The position numbers and the translations under genes were made by a program. Below, piece after piece: positions 1 through 8,711 of a DNA stretch of 64,000 nucleotides (position 1 is its first letter; each line of letters starts with the position of its first letter). The DNA comes from Devosia sp. SD17-2. Lineage in GTDB: Bacteria; Pseudomonadota; Alphaproteobacteria; Rhizobiales; Devosiaceae. The stretch covers positions 1,071,001-1,135,000 of the forward strand of contig NZ_CP104002.1 in NCBI RefSeq assembly GCF_029201565.1, given 5' to 3'. The notes beneath the pieces were generated by a model. The model did no database searches. It was given only the letters and a program-made list of their open reading frames with translations, and was not told the origin of the DNA.

Positions 1-86
1 TGTTCATCCTGCTGCTGCGCCATCAGGCCGACGCCAACGATTTTATTCACAACAGCGAAACGGCCGTGACGGTGCTCAAGGCCTGA
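1..86 (+). CDS. C-terminal fragment of an unidentified protein
   Basis: An open frame enters from the left edge and stops with TGA at 84-86. Only 27 residues are visible, ending HNSETAVTVLKA. The fragment is too short to assign. Its position just upstream of the amino-sugar operon would suit a regulator such as an RpiR/MurR or GntR protein, but that is a guess from context and nothing in the visible residues proves it. Confidence 0.45.
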   Translation, partial: FILLLRHQADANDFIHNSETAVTVLKA

Positions 87-113
87 GCGGGCAGTACAAT
101 TTCTCCACGGCGT

Positions 114-166
114 GAATTTGTAATATTCTATTCTTGACACTTCCGCAGTTTGGAATTCAATATTCC
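114..166 (+). promoter_or_regulatory. Promoter with operator-like palindrome ahead of the amino-sugar operon
   Basis: TTGACA at 134-139 is a perfect -35 hexamer. An 18-base spacer leads to CAATAT at 158-163 as a candidate -10. The -10 lies inside an inverted repeat GGAAT-N5-ATTCC (152-166), and a second GAAT...ATTC pair lies at 114-128. A dyad over the -10 is a usual place for a repressor site. The cognate regulator is not identified. Confidence 0.5.
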
Positions 167-240
167 TAAGCTGTGGGCTCTCGCGTGGAGAGGCCCGGAC
201 TGGAGCGCCTGCTCTCGAGCGGGTGCCCTAAGGAGGTATC

Positions 241-1305
241 TTGGCTCAACTGTCACTGCGCGGCATCAAGAAGCGTTTCAAGGACACGGCCGTGCTGCAC
301 GGGATCGATCTCGAGATCGGTGATCGTGAGTTCGTGGTGTTTGTCGGCCCGTCCGGCTGTGGCAAGTCGACCCTTTTGCGTCTGATCGCCGGGCTCGATC
401 CGATCACCGATGGCGAATTCGTCCTCAACGGACAGCGCATGAACGACGTGCCACCGTCGCGTCGCGGCATTGCCATGGTGTTTCAGTCCTATGCGCTCTA
501 CCCGCATATGGACGTCTACGAGAACATGGCCTTCGGTGCCCGTCTGATGGGGCTCACCAAGGATGAGGTGGAGGCACGTATCGCCGAGGCGGCGCGGATG
601 CTGCGGCTTGAGCCGCTGCTCAAGCGCAAGCCGCGCGAATTGTCTGGTGGGCAGCGGCAGCGCGTGGCCATCGGTCGGGCGCTGGTGCGCAAGCCGGCAG
701 TGTTTCTGCTCGACGAACCGCTTTCCAACCTCGACGCGGCGCTCCGTTCGGAAGTGCGCCTCGAGATCGCCAAGCTGCACCGCGATATCGGCGGTACCAT
801 GATCTATGTGACCCATGATCAGGTCGAGGCCATGACGCTGGCCGACAAGATCGTGGTGATGAATGCAGGCCGGATCGAGCAGGTCGGCAGCCCGCGCGAA
901 CTTTACGAGACGCCGGCCAATACCTTTGTCGCGACCTTCATCGGTTCGCCGCGTATGACGCTGGTCGATGTCGAGCGCCGGGGCGAACGGCTGACCTTGG
1001 GCCAGGACGGCGGCAGCGTCGCGCTGGGCAATGTGCCCGCCGATGGCAAGCTCAAGCTTGGTATCCGCTCCGACGCGGTGAAGCTTTCCCGTGCAGCCGG
1101 CGAGGGGTTTGCCGGCCAGGTGGTCTACACCGAGTATCTCGGTGACAACGCCTATGTCTACGTACGCCTTGCCGATGGCACGCTCTTGGCGGCGCGCACG
1201 ACCCCCAATGATCTTTATGCACCCGACGAGATTGTGACGATCGGCGTCGACCCGGCCGGCGTGCATTATTTTTCCGCCGAGGATGGCCGGCGGTTGGCGC
1301 AGTAG
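241..1305 (+). CDS. Sugar ABC transporter ATP-binding protein (CUT1, UgpC/MalK type)
   Basis: This cytoplasmic ATPase energises the importer encoded by the next three genes. It is 354 residues, the normal CUT1 ATPase length. Walker A GPSGCGKST is at residues 36-44, signature LSGGQRQR at 134-141, Walker B FLLDEPLSNLD at about 155-165, the switch His is in VTHDQVEA, and a TOBE-type C-terminal domain follows. The start is a TTG with AGGAGG only four bases upstream (231-236). The ATPase gene comes first in the operon, ahead of the binding protein, which is not the usual order. The substrate is inferred from the downstream NanE and kinase genes as an N-acetylated amino sugar or a conjugate of one. 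Confidence 0.93.
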   Translation: MAQLSLRGIKKRFKDTAVLHGIDLEIGDREFVVFVGPSGCGKSTLLRLIAGLDPITDGEFVLNGQRMNDVPPSRRGIAMVFQSYALYPHMDVYENMAFGARLMGLTKDEVEARIAEAARMLRLEPLLKRKPRELSGGQRQRVAIGRALVRKPAVFLLDEPLSNLDAALRSEVRLEIAKLHRDIGGTMIYVTHDQVEAMTLADKIVVMNAGRIEQVGSPRELYETPANTFVATFIGSPRMTLVDVERRGERLTLGQDGGSVALGNVPADGKLKLGIRSDAVKLSRAAGEGFAGQVVYTEYLGDNAYVYVRLADGTLLAARTTPNDLYAPDEIVTIGVDPAGVHYFSAEDGRRLAQ

Positions 1306-1349
1306 CGCCAGGCAAATGCCACCAGAGTTTTGAAGGGAAGGGAAATCTG

Positions 1350-2591
1350 ATGAAGAAGACCATGATCCGCGCCGGTGCCGCTCTTGGTGCCGTGCTCGTC
1401 GCGGCCCCGGCATTCGCCCAGGACATCACGTTCTGGAGCTGGCGCCAGGAAGACCGCGCTGCCTATGAGCAGTTCATCGATACGTTCGAAGCCGCCAACC
1501 CCGGCATCACGGTCAAGTTCGAGGCCTTTGAGGCGGCAAATTACAACACGATCCTGTCGACCGCGCTTGCTGGTGGCACGGGCCCGGACGTGATGATGGT
1601 GCGCGCCTATGGCGGCCTTGAGAACGTTGCTGCTGCCGGCTATCTCGAAGCGCTTTCGGCCGACAATGTGCCGGAACTGGCAGATTTCGCGGAGCCGGCT
1701 CTGGCTGCCGAGACCCTGCGTTCCGACGGCAAGGTCTACGCCGTCCCGTTCGCCAGCCAGACCCAGCTCGTGATCTATAACAAGGCCATTTTCGATGCCA
1801 ATGGCCTCGAAGAGCCCCAGAGCTGGGACGAGCTGGTCGCGCTGAGCCAGAAGCTCAAGGACGCCGGCGTTATCCCCTTTGCCAATGGCACTGCAACTGC
1901 CTGGCAGAATGAAACCGTGACCTTTGGCCTTGGCTCCTCGCTGATGGGCAAGGACTTCCATGAAGAGCTGATGGCTGGCACTGCCGACTTCACCGATGCG
2001 CGCTTCACCGGCGCCTTGGGTGAGATCGCGGCTGTCGCTACCGAATACTTCCCCGACGGCTTTATCGGCCTCGACTATCCGTCCGCCCAGCAGCTGTTTG
2101 CATCGGGCATGGCCGGCATGTTCATCGGCGGCTCCTATGAAGTGGCAACGTTCAAGGGCCTCAACCCCGAGATCGAAGTCGGCGTGTTCGCAGCTCCCGG
2201 CAAGACCGCTGAAGACGACAAGCTCGTCGGCCTCTATTTCGACGGTGGCTATGCAGCCAATGCGACCGGCGCCAACAAGGAAGCTTCGCTCAAGTTCCTG
2301 AGCTACCTGGCCAGCGTCGAGTTCGGCCAGGCCTTTGCCGACTCGCTGAGCAATATCTCGACCGTTCCGGGCGTTAACTTCAACGACCCGCTGCTGGCCG
2401 AAGTCAACGAGCTCAACCAGTCGTCCATCCCCTATCTGATGCTGGCGCACTTCCGTTATGGCGAACCCTCCGGTTCGGTGCTGATTCAGGGCGAAATGCA
2501 GAAGCTGTTCGCCGGTGAAACCACGCCGGAAGCCATCGGCGAAGCTCTGACCACCGGCCTGGCTGCCTGGTACGAACCGTTCAAGAAGTAA
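1350..2591 (+). CDS. Extracellular sugar-binding protein, CUT1 family
   Basis: This is the periplasmic binding protein (family 1 solute-binding fold) that delivers sugar to the permeases at 2762-4545. Residues 1-23 form a signal peptide (MKKTMIRAG, hydrophobic core, cleavage after AFA). The mature part starts QDITFWSW and carries EAANPGITVKFE and GPDVMMVRAYGG, typical of this fold. At 413 residues it is full length. A purine-rich ribosome site AAGGGAAGGG lies just upstream of the ATG. It is 44 bases after the ATPase gene. Downstream enzymes suggest an amino sugar, but the specificity cannot be read from the sequence. Confidence 0.93.
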   Translation: MKKTMIRAGAALGAVLVAAPAFAQDITFWSWRQEDRAAYEQFIDTFEAANPGITVKFEAFEAANYNTILSTALAGGTGPDVMMVRAYGGLENVAAAGYLEALSADNVPELADFAEPALAAETLRSDGKVYAVPFASQTQLVIYNKAIFDANGLEEPQSWDELVALSQKLKDAGVIPFANGTATAWQNETVTFGLGSSLMGKDFHEELMAGTADFTDARFTGALGEIAAVATEYFPDGFIGLDYPSAQQLFASGMAGMFIGGSYEVATFKGLNPEIEVGVFAAPGKTAEDDKLVGLYFDGGYAANATGANKEASLKFLSYLASVEFGQAFADSLSNISTVPGVNFNDPLLAEVNELNQSSIPYLMLAHFRYGEPSGSVLIQGEMQKLFAGETTPEAIGEALTTGLAAWYEPFKK

Positions 2592-2606
2592 GTCCAACCT
2601 TCGAAA

Positions 2607-2726
2607 CACCCCCACCTAGCCTCCCCCTGTTAAGGGGGAGGGACAGTGCGGCGGGTGTGGCGAGGATCTGCAAAGCACACAGAACTACCCCTCCCCCTGA
2701 CAAGGGGGAGGTCGGGTGGGGGTGGC
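2607..2726. repeat. Composite GC-rich palindromic repeat, two hairpin units
   Basis: Two units face each other. The left has CCTCCCCCT-gtta-AGGGGGAGG with the flank CACCCCCACCTAG; the right has CTCCCCCT-gaca-AGGGGGAG with the flank GGTGGGGGTGG. The outer flanks are inverted copies of each other, so the whole 120 bp can fold as one large structure. It sits between the binding-protein and permease genes, where it could shield or terminate the upstream message. The same element recurs at 27577 and 38725. Confidence 0.8.
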
Positions 2727-2761
2727 AGGCGCCGGCCCCGAAACCAAGCGAGCCCAAGACA

Positions 2762-3682
2762 ATGCCCCAACTTCGGATGACTGGCCGCGGCCTTTGGATT
2801 ACCGCGCTGATCGTGCCGCCACTGGCTTTTGTGGCGCTGTTCATCGTCTATCCGATCATTTCCGCCTTCGCTTATGCCTTCTTCGACTGGCAGGGCCTGC
2901 GGCGGGGCGATTTTGTCGGTCTCGAAAATTTCCATACGGTGTTGTTCGTCGAGCCTTATCGGAGCTGGACGCTCAATGCGTTCAAGAACAACGTCATCGT
3001 CTTTTTCGCGCTGATGGTGCTGCAGAACGGGCTGGGGTTCATCCTGGCCTATGCGCTCTGGCGCGAACTTCCGGGGGCCCGGTTCCACCGTATCGCGGTG
3101 TTCCTGCCGGTAGTGCTTTCGACCATCATCGTCGCCTATCTCTTCAAGCTCTTCTATCACCCGCTGTTTGGCGTGGTGAACATATCGCTCAAGTCCGTTG
3201 GGCTCGGCTGGCTGGCACAGCCGTGGCTGGGGCAGGGCGGCACGGCGCTCTGGAGCATCATCATCGCCCAGGCGTGGCATATGGTGGGCTTTCCGACCCT
3301 CGTTTTCCTGGCCGGCATGCAGCGTATTCCGGGCGAAATTCTCGATGCCGTGCGCATGGAGACCGAGAGCGAGTGGGTGAAGATCACCAAGATCGTCTGG
3401 CCGCTGGTTGCGCCGAGCGCGACCATCGTGTTCACCCTGCTGTTCGTGGGCGCCTTCAACTGGTTTGAACTGCCCTACATCATGGGTGGCCTCGATGGTT
3501 CGCCCTTCGGTTCCACTGACGTTCTGGGCCTTTATTTCTATCGTACCGCCTTCGGCAATGTGTCGTCGGGGCAGCAGGATTTCGGGCTTGGCAGCGCGCT
3601 GGCGGTGCTGATCTTCATCTTCATCGCAGCGGTTGCCGGCGTGATCACGACACGGCTGCGCGCCCGGGAGATCCAGCTATGA
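2762..3682 (+). CDS. Sugar ABC transporter permease (MalF/UgpA type)
   Basis: This is an inner-membrane subunit of the CUT1 importer. About six hydrophobic helices are visible, beginning GLWITALIVPPLAFVALFIV near residue 10. The EAA loop that contacts the ATPase lies in the C-terminal half around EILDAVRMETESEWVKITKIVWP. The frame is open upstream to 2657, but that extension reads through the palindromic repeat and gives a non-membrane, Pro/Lys-rich stretch, so the ATG at 2762 (306 residues) is chosen. It overlaps the next gene by four bases. Confidence 0.92.
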   Translation: MPQLRMTGRGLWITALIVPPLAFVALFIVYPIISAFAYAFFDWQGLRRGDFVGLENFHTVLFVEPYRSWTLNAFKNNVIVFFALMVLQNGLGFILAYALWRELPGARFHRIAVFLPVVLSTIIVAYLFKLFYHPLFGVVNISLKSVGLGWLAQPWLGQGGTALWSIIIAQAWHMVGFPTLVFLAGMQRIPGEILDAVRMETESEWVKITKIVWPLVAPSATIVFTLLFVGAFNWFELPYIMGGLDGSPFGSTDVLGLYFYRTAFGNVSSGQQDFGLGSALAVLIFIFIAAVAGVITTRLRAREIQL

Positions 3683-4545
3683 GTGCGGCTTCGAGCATGA
3701 ACTATTATGACCGCAAGGGTATTCTGGGCACGCTGGGCCGGGATGGGCTGCTGCAGATCATCCTGATCGCCAACACGGTCATCATGCTGGCGCCGATCGT
3801 CATCATGGTCTTCTCGGCCTTCAAGACGACGCCGCAGATCTTCCAGTCGCCGTTCTCGATCCCAGATTTCACCCAGGTATCGAACTTCGCCAAGATCTGG
3901 ACGCAGACCAATTTCCTGCGCTACCTGATGAACTCCTTCATCGTAACCGGCGCCTCCATGGTGTTGATCCTGACGCTGGGGACCATGGCCGCCTATGCGA
4001 TCGGGCGCTATCAGTTCAAGGGCTCGACCTTTATTCTGATGTTCTTCCTTGCCGGGCTGACGCTGCCGCTCAAGCTCGCCATCATCCCGCTCTTCATGCT
4101 GATGCGGGACCTGTCGATCCTCAACAACCAGCTCAGCCTGATCTTCGTCTATACGGCCATGGGCCTGCCCTCGACCGTCTTCATCATGACCGGTTTTATC
4201 CGCAGCCTGCCCAACGAATTGGAGGACGCGGCGCGCATGGATGGAGCCAGCGAGGCCCGGATCATGTGGGCGATCATGCTGCCGCTGGTGAAGCCGGCCA
4301 TGGTGATTGCAGCCATCCAGAACGTGGTGCCGATCTGGAACGACTTCTTCTTCCCGCTGGTGTTCATCCAGAACGATGATCTCAAAACCCTGCCGCAGGG
4401 GCTGACCACTTTCATGGGCGAATATACGACCGACTGGGGCGTGCTGTTCTCCGGGCTGACGCTGTCGGCAGCGCCGATCATCATCATCTATATCCTGCTC
4501 TCCAAGCAGTTCATCGCCGGCATGACCTCGGGAGCGGTCAAATGA
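3679..4545 (+). CDS. Sugar ABC transporter permease (MalG/UgpE type)
   Basis: This is the second inner-membrane subunit of the importer. At 288 residues with six predicted helices it fits the MalG type. The EAA motif is visible as ELEDAARMDGASEARIMWAI at about residues 179-198. An ATGA overlap with the preceding permease and another with nanE show translational coupling through the whole operon. Confidence 0.93.
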   Translation: MSAASSMNYYDRKGILGTLGRDGLLQIILIANTVIMLAPIVIMVFSAFKTTPQIFQSPFSIPDFTQVSNFAKIWTQTNFLRYLMNSFIVTGASMVLILTLGTMAAYAIGRYQFKGSTFILMFFLAGLTLPLKLAIIPLFMLMRDLSILNNQLSLIFVYTAMGLPSTVFIMTGFIRSLPNELEDAARMDGASEARIMWAIMLPLVKPAMVIAAIQNVVPIWNDFFFPLVFIQNDDLKTLPQGLTTFMGEYTTDWGVLFSGLTLSAAPIIIIYILLSKQFIAGMTSGAVK

Positions 4546-5207
4546 TGTTGCCGCGAGGGCTTGTCGTCTCCTGCCAGGCACGGGCAGACAATCCGCTGCA
4601 CGGTCCCCAGTTCATGGGCGCCATGGCTCTGGCCGCCCGCGACGGCGGCGCAGTAGCGATCCGCGCCAATGGGCCTGAGGACATTGCTGCGGTGAAGGCT
4701 GCGGGCCTGCCGGTGATCGGCATCCACAAAGTGTTTTCGGACGCCTATCCGGTTTATATCACCCCCGATTTCGCGGCGGCTGAAGCGATCGTGGCGGCAG
4801 GGGCCGAGATTGTCGCGCTCGACTGCACGATGCGCGGGAGAGACGGGGAAAACCCTGATATTCTCGTGCGGCGCATTCGCGAGGAACTGGGCGCAGAGGT
4901 GTTTGCGGACATTTCGACGCTCGAGGAAGGGCTTGCCGCCGCGGACTGGGGCGCGACCTATGTCGCCACCACGCTCTCGGGCTATACCGAGGCAACCCAG
5001 CCCAAGCCGGAAACGCCCGACCTGAAACTGGTCGAGCAATTGGTTGCGCGCCTCTCCATCCCGGTGGTCGCCGAAGGGCGATACAATTCGCCTGATCTCG
5101 TGCGGCAGGGGTTTGAGGCCGGGGCCCATGCCATTGTGGTGGGCACGATGATTACGAACCCGCGCGAGATTACGAAAGCCTTTGTGCGCCAGGGCGTGCC
5201 GCAGTGA
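4542..5207 (+). CDS. nanE: N-acetylmannosamine-6-phosphate 2-epimerase
   Basis: NanE converts ManNAc-6-phosphate to GlcNAc-6-phosphate in the cytoplasm, feeding sialic-acid or ManNAc carbon into the NagA/NagB route. At 221 residues it is the normal length for this TIM barrel. Landmarks are GLVVSCQARADNPLHGP at the N-terminus, the IVALDCTMR strand, ATTLSGYT, PVVAEGRYNSPD and the phosphate-binding AIVVGTMITNP. It overlaps both neighbours by four bases. No sialic-acid lyase (NanA) gene is present here, so the imported substrate may be ManNAc itself. Confidence 0.93.
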   Translation: MMLPRGLVVSCQARADNPLHGPQFMGAMALAARDGGAVAIRANGPEDIAAVKAAGLPVIGIHKVFSDAYPVYITPDFAAAEAIVAAGAEIVALDCTMRGRDGENPDILVRRIREELGAEVFADISTLEEGLAAADWGATYVATTLSGYTEATQPKPETPDLKLVEQLVARLSIPVVAEGRYNSPDLVRQGFEAGAHAIVVGTMITNPREITKAFVRQGVPQ

Positions 5208-6136
5208 CCGAAGTCCATCTCGGCCTTGATATAGGCGGCACTGCCAGTCGCTGGGTGCTATGTGACGCTGGTGGCGCGGAAGTGGCGCGCGGCAAGGCCA
5301 GCGGCGCCACCGGACATGTGTTCAATCCGGCGGAGAACGCACGGCTCAAGGCTGCGCTGGCGTCCATCCGCGCCGAGATCGACCGGACGAAGTTCGCCAT
5401 TTCGAGCATAACGCTGGGCATGACCGGCTTTGGCAATGGCGTGGCCGACGAGGTCAAGGCCATGCTGGCCGAGGCGTTCGGCGTGGACACAGGCCGGATG
5501 ATCGTCATCGACGATGTGGTGCTCGCCTATATGGCCAACTTTGCGCCGGGCGAGGGTCATCTGGTTTCGGCGGGGACGGGCTCGATTGCCGTCCATATCG
5601 CGGCGGATGGGCAATTCACCCGGGTCGGTGGCCGCGGCATTCTGATCGATGATGCGGGGGCAGGCAGCTGGATTGCGCTGCGAGCGCTCGACCGGATCTA
5701 TCGCACGCTTGACCATACCGGGTCATTTGCCGACGTCCAGCTTTTGGCGGACAGTCTCTTCAAGGAAATTGGCGGCAATGACTGGGGCGATGTGCGCCAG
5801 TTCGTCTATGCCGGCGACCGTGGCCGGATCGGCACTCTTGCCGTTGGTGTTGCCGCGGCGGCGGAGGCCGGGGATGCGACGGCGCTGGACATCCTGCGGG
5901 AGGCGGGAAATGAACTGGCACTGCTGATCGAGGCGCTGACGGCGCGGATTGGTCCGCGCCCGGCGGGCTTTATCGGCGGCGTGCTGAGCCTCCACCGGAT
6001 TATCGAAGAGACCATTCGGGCGCGGCTCGTCGGCCAGGATGTGCGGCGTCTCAGCGCCGATGCGAGCTTGGCTGCGGCGCAGCTGCAGGTCACTGACCCG
6101 CAAGGCTGGCGCCGCGTTCTCGAAGCCATGGCTTAA
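5204..6136 (+). CDS. BadF/BadG-family amino-sugar kinase (N-acetylglucosamine kinase type)
   Basis: This is a predicted ATP-dependent kinase that phosphorylates the imported GlcNAc or ManNAc so that NanE can act. The actin-like ATPase fold shows the phosphate-1 motif LGLDIGGTASRW at residues 5-16, phosphate-2 VSAGTGSIAVH at about 122, GGRGILIDDAGAGSW, and adenosine motif GFIGGVLS near 258. It starts with GTG at 5204 in a GTGA overlap with nanE. It is the last gene of the operon and converges on gcd, leaving only six bases between stop codons. The choice between GlcNAc and ManNAc as natural substrate is open. Confidence 0.87.
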   Translation: MTEVHLGLDIGGTASRWVLCDAGGAEVARGKASGATGHVFNPAENARLKAALASIRAEIDRTKFAISSITLGMTGFGNGVADEVKAMLAEAFGVDTGRMIVIDDVVLAYMANFAPGEGHLVSAGTGSIAVHIAADGQFTRVGGRGILIDDAGAGSWIALRALDRIYRTLDHTGSFADVQLLADSLFKEIGGNDWGDVRQFVYAGDRGRIGTLAVGVAAAAEAGDATALDILREAGNELALLIEALTARIGPRPAGFIGGVLSLHRIIEETIRARLVGQDVRRLSADASLAAAQLQVTDPQGWRRVLEAMA

Positions 6137-6142
6137 GCGCGA

Positions 6143-8626
6143 TCACTCCTCGGGCAGGGCGTAGGCGATAACTGCGTCGCTGATGGCCGTTTCCATGAAG
6201 TGATGCCCGCCCGGCGCGATGACGATATATTGGCGGCCATTGACCTCATAGCTGATCGGCGTCGTCTGCCCGCCGCCGGGGAGGATGTCGGTCCAGACGG
6301 TTTCTCCAGTCTCGATATCAATGGCGTGGATGAGATCATCGGTGGTGGCGGCAATGAAGATGAGGCCGCCAGCCGTGATGATCGGGCCGCCATTATTGGG
6401 CGTGCCGATATCGAGCGGGAGGAAGGTCGGGATGCCGAACGGGCCGTTGTTCCGGGCCTGACCGAAGGGGCGATCCCAGACAGTTTCACCGGTCGCCAGG
6501 TCAATGGCGCGAATGCCGCCATAGGGGGGCTGGGTGCAGAGCAGGCCCGTGGGCATGCGCCAGCCGGCATTGACGTCGATGGCATAGGGCGCACCGATCT
6601 GCGGGCCGGCCTCACCGAGCGCAGTCTCACCCTGACCGTCGGCTGCATAGATGGGCGCGAGGCCTGCCGCGTCGGCTTCCTCGCGGGGAACAAGCCGGTT
6701 GTGGTTGGGCATGTTGTTATAATTGGCGATGAGCAGGCCACGTTCGAGATCGATGGCGACGCTCCCCCAGTCATTACCGCCATTATAGCCGGGATACTGG
6801 ATCCAGTGCTGGTCGGTCGTGGGCGGGGTGTAGATGCCCTCGTAGTGGGACTGGCGGAACTGGATGCGGCACCAGAGCTGGTCGAGCGGGGTCATGCCCC
6901 ACATGTCGGCCTCGGTCAGGTCCGGGAAGGCCAGGGTGTGGTAAGCCGAAAAGGGCTGGGTGGGCGAGAGATAGTCGGGCTCCACGCCGCCCTGAGGGAC
7001 TTCGCGCTCCTCTACGGCGAAGAGAGATTCACCGGTGGCGCGATCAAGGATGTAGATGTCGCCCTGCTTTGAGGCGAGCACCAGAGCGGGCACCGGTCCG
7101 TCTGCTGTCGGGAAATCGATCAGTGAGGGCTGGGAGCCCAGATCATAATCCCAGACGTCATTGCGCACGGTCTGGAAGTGCCAGACGTCGTCGCCGCTCG
7201 TGGCATCCACGGCGACAAGTGCTGTCGCGTATTCGTTTTCAAGTGCGCTGCGGTTGGAGCCGTAATAGTCGACCGAGGAATTGCCGAGCGGCAGGTAGAC
7301 GAGGCCGAGCTCCTCGTCGGCGGCTGCGATGGTCCACATATTTGGGGTGCCGCGGGTATAGACTTCGCCTTCTGGCGGGGCGCCGCGATTGGACGGGTTG
7401 CCGAGATCCCAAGCCCAGGCGAGTTCGCCGGTGACGGCATCATAGCCACGTACGACGCCCGACGGTGCGTCCTCGTCCTGCCCGTCCTTGACCTGCGCGC
7501 CCAGAACAGCAACGCCGCGAACAATGGTGGGGGGCGAGGTGACGGCATACCAGCCAGGGACCGTGTCGCCGATGCCTTCTTCGAGATTGACCTGACCCTG
7601 CACGCCGAAATCGGCGCAAGGCTGGCCCGTCTGTGCGTCCACAGCGATGAGACGGGCGTCCAGCGTGCCGACGAGGATACGGGTGGCACAAGCCTCATCG
7701 GGCGTGGCGTCGGGGACCTCGTAAAAGGCGACCCCGCGGCAGGTTGCGCCATAGGGGATGGCGTCGGTGGAGACGCCGGGGTCATAGCGCCACTCTTCGA
7801 GACCGCTGGCGGCGTCGATGGCGATGAGGATGTTCATGGCCGTGCAGAGGTAAAGGTTATTGCCCACCTTGAGAGGCGTGTTTTCTGGCGAGTATTTGCC
7901 CTCTGCGGCTTCGGATGGCATGTCGCCGGTGTTGAATTCCCAGATGCGTTCCAGTCGATCAATATTGTCCGGCGTGATCTGGGCGAGGGGCGAGAAGCGT
8001 ACGGCTTCGTAGGTGCCACCATAGGCTGGCCAGTCCGCGCCGACTTCTGCCACAATGCCGGGGGCGCGGGCGGCCGGTGTTTCGGGCACTTGCGCCACCG
8101 AAGTTTCAGATGAAGCTGCTTCGGGCGCAGGCGCTGTGACGGGTGCTGCTGGCTCCGTCTCGGGCGCAGGCGTCTCCTGGGCGACGAGTTCTGTCTGCTG
8201 GACAGAGGTGAGAATACCGCCAGACAGGCCCAGCGCGCCCAGACCCATAATCGAGGCGGCAAAGGCCGCGCGGCCGCCGCCGAAGGAGCGCTTGAGCGCG
8301 GGTATGGAGATCAGCACGAGAATGAGAATGATGGTGGGGGCGAAGAGGCGTGGCAATTGTGCCCAGCCGTCCATGCCCCGTTCCCAAAGCGCCCAGACGA
8401 GGGTGCCGGCGAAGGTGAGGAGATAGATCCAGACCCCCAGCATCTCGTGCCGCCAGAGGAAGATGCCAGAGGCGATGAGGCCAATGCCGGCAAGAAGGTA
8501 ATACCAAGAGCCGCCGAGCGTGATCAGCCATGCGCCGCCCGCTGCTATCGGGAGGCCGAAGAGGATCATGACCACAGCGAGTATTCGGACTGCCCAAAAT
8601 CCAAAACCATGTCTCGCTTGCGGCAT
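6143..8626 (-). CDS. gcd: Membrane-bound quinoprotein (PQQ) glucose dehydrogenase
   Basis: This enzyme oxidises glucose and other aldoses in the periplasm and passes electrons to ubiquinone. At 827 residues it matches the membrane-bound mGDH length. Residues 1-150 hold about five membrane helices. A Pro/Ala-rich linker (about 165-210) is followed by an eight-bladed PQQ propeller beginning DWPAYGGTYEAVRFSPL. Quinoprotein repeats are visible as RNDVWDYDLGSQPSL and GDIYILDRATGE. Oxidase-cluster genes lie upstream on the same strand after an 85-base gap, so co-transcription is possible but not shown. PQQ synthesis genes are not in this window. Confidence 0.93.
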   Translation of the reverse strand: MPQARHGFGFWAVRILAVVMILFGLPIAAGGAWLITLGGSWYYLLAGIGLIASGIFLWRHEMLGVWIYLLTFAGTLVWALWERGMDGWAQLPRLFAPTIILILVLISIPALKRSFGGGRAAFAASIMGLGALGLSGGILTSVQQTELVAQETPAPETEPAAPVTAPAPEAASSETSVAQVPETPAARAPGIVAEVGADWPAYGGTYEAVRFSPLAQITPDNIDRLERIWEFNTGDMPSEAAEGKYSPENTPLKVGNNLYLCTAMNILIAIDAASGLEEWRYDPGVSTDAIPYGATCRGVAFYEVPDATPDEACATRILVGTLDARLIAVDAQTGQPCADFGVQGQVNLEEGIGDTVPGWYAVTSPPTIVRGVAVLGAQVKDGQDEDAPSGVVRGYDAVTGELAWAWDLGNPSNRGAPPEGEVYTRGTPNMWTIAAADEELGLVYLPLGNSSVDYYGSNRSALENEYATALVAVDATSGDDVWHFQTVRNDVWDYDLGSQPSLIDFPTADGPVPALVLASKQGDIYILDRATGESLFAVEEREVPQGGVEPDYLSPTQPFSAYHTLAFPDLTEADMWGMTPLDQLWCRIQFRQSHYEGIYTPPTTDQHWIQYPGYNGGNDWGSVAIDLERGLLIANYNNMPNHNRLVPREEADAAGLAPIYAADGQGETALGEAGPQIGAPYAIDVNAGWRMPTGLLCTQPPYGGIRAIDLATGETVWDRPFGQARNNGPFGIPTFLPLDIGTPNNGGPIITAGGLIFIAATTDDLIHAIDIETGETVWTDILPGGGQTTPISYEVNGRQYIVIAPGGHHFMETAISDAVIAYALPEE

Positions 8627-8711
8627 GTTTTCCGTCTCCCTCTGAAAATTAGGCCTATGGTCCGCAACGACAGTGTGGCCTGAGGGTTCCCTGACCGTCC
8701 TCGATCAAGGT

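Noticed and set aside
2657..2761. N-terminal extension of the first MalF-type permease
   Set aside because: It translates the palindromic repeat into a Pro/Lys-rich segment that does not fit the family start.
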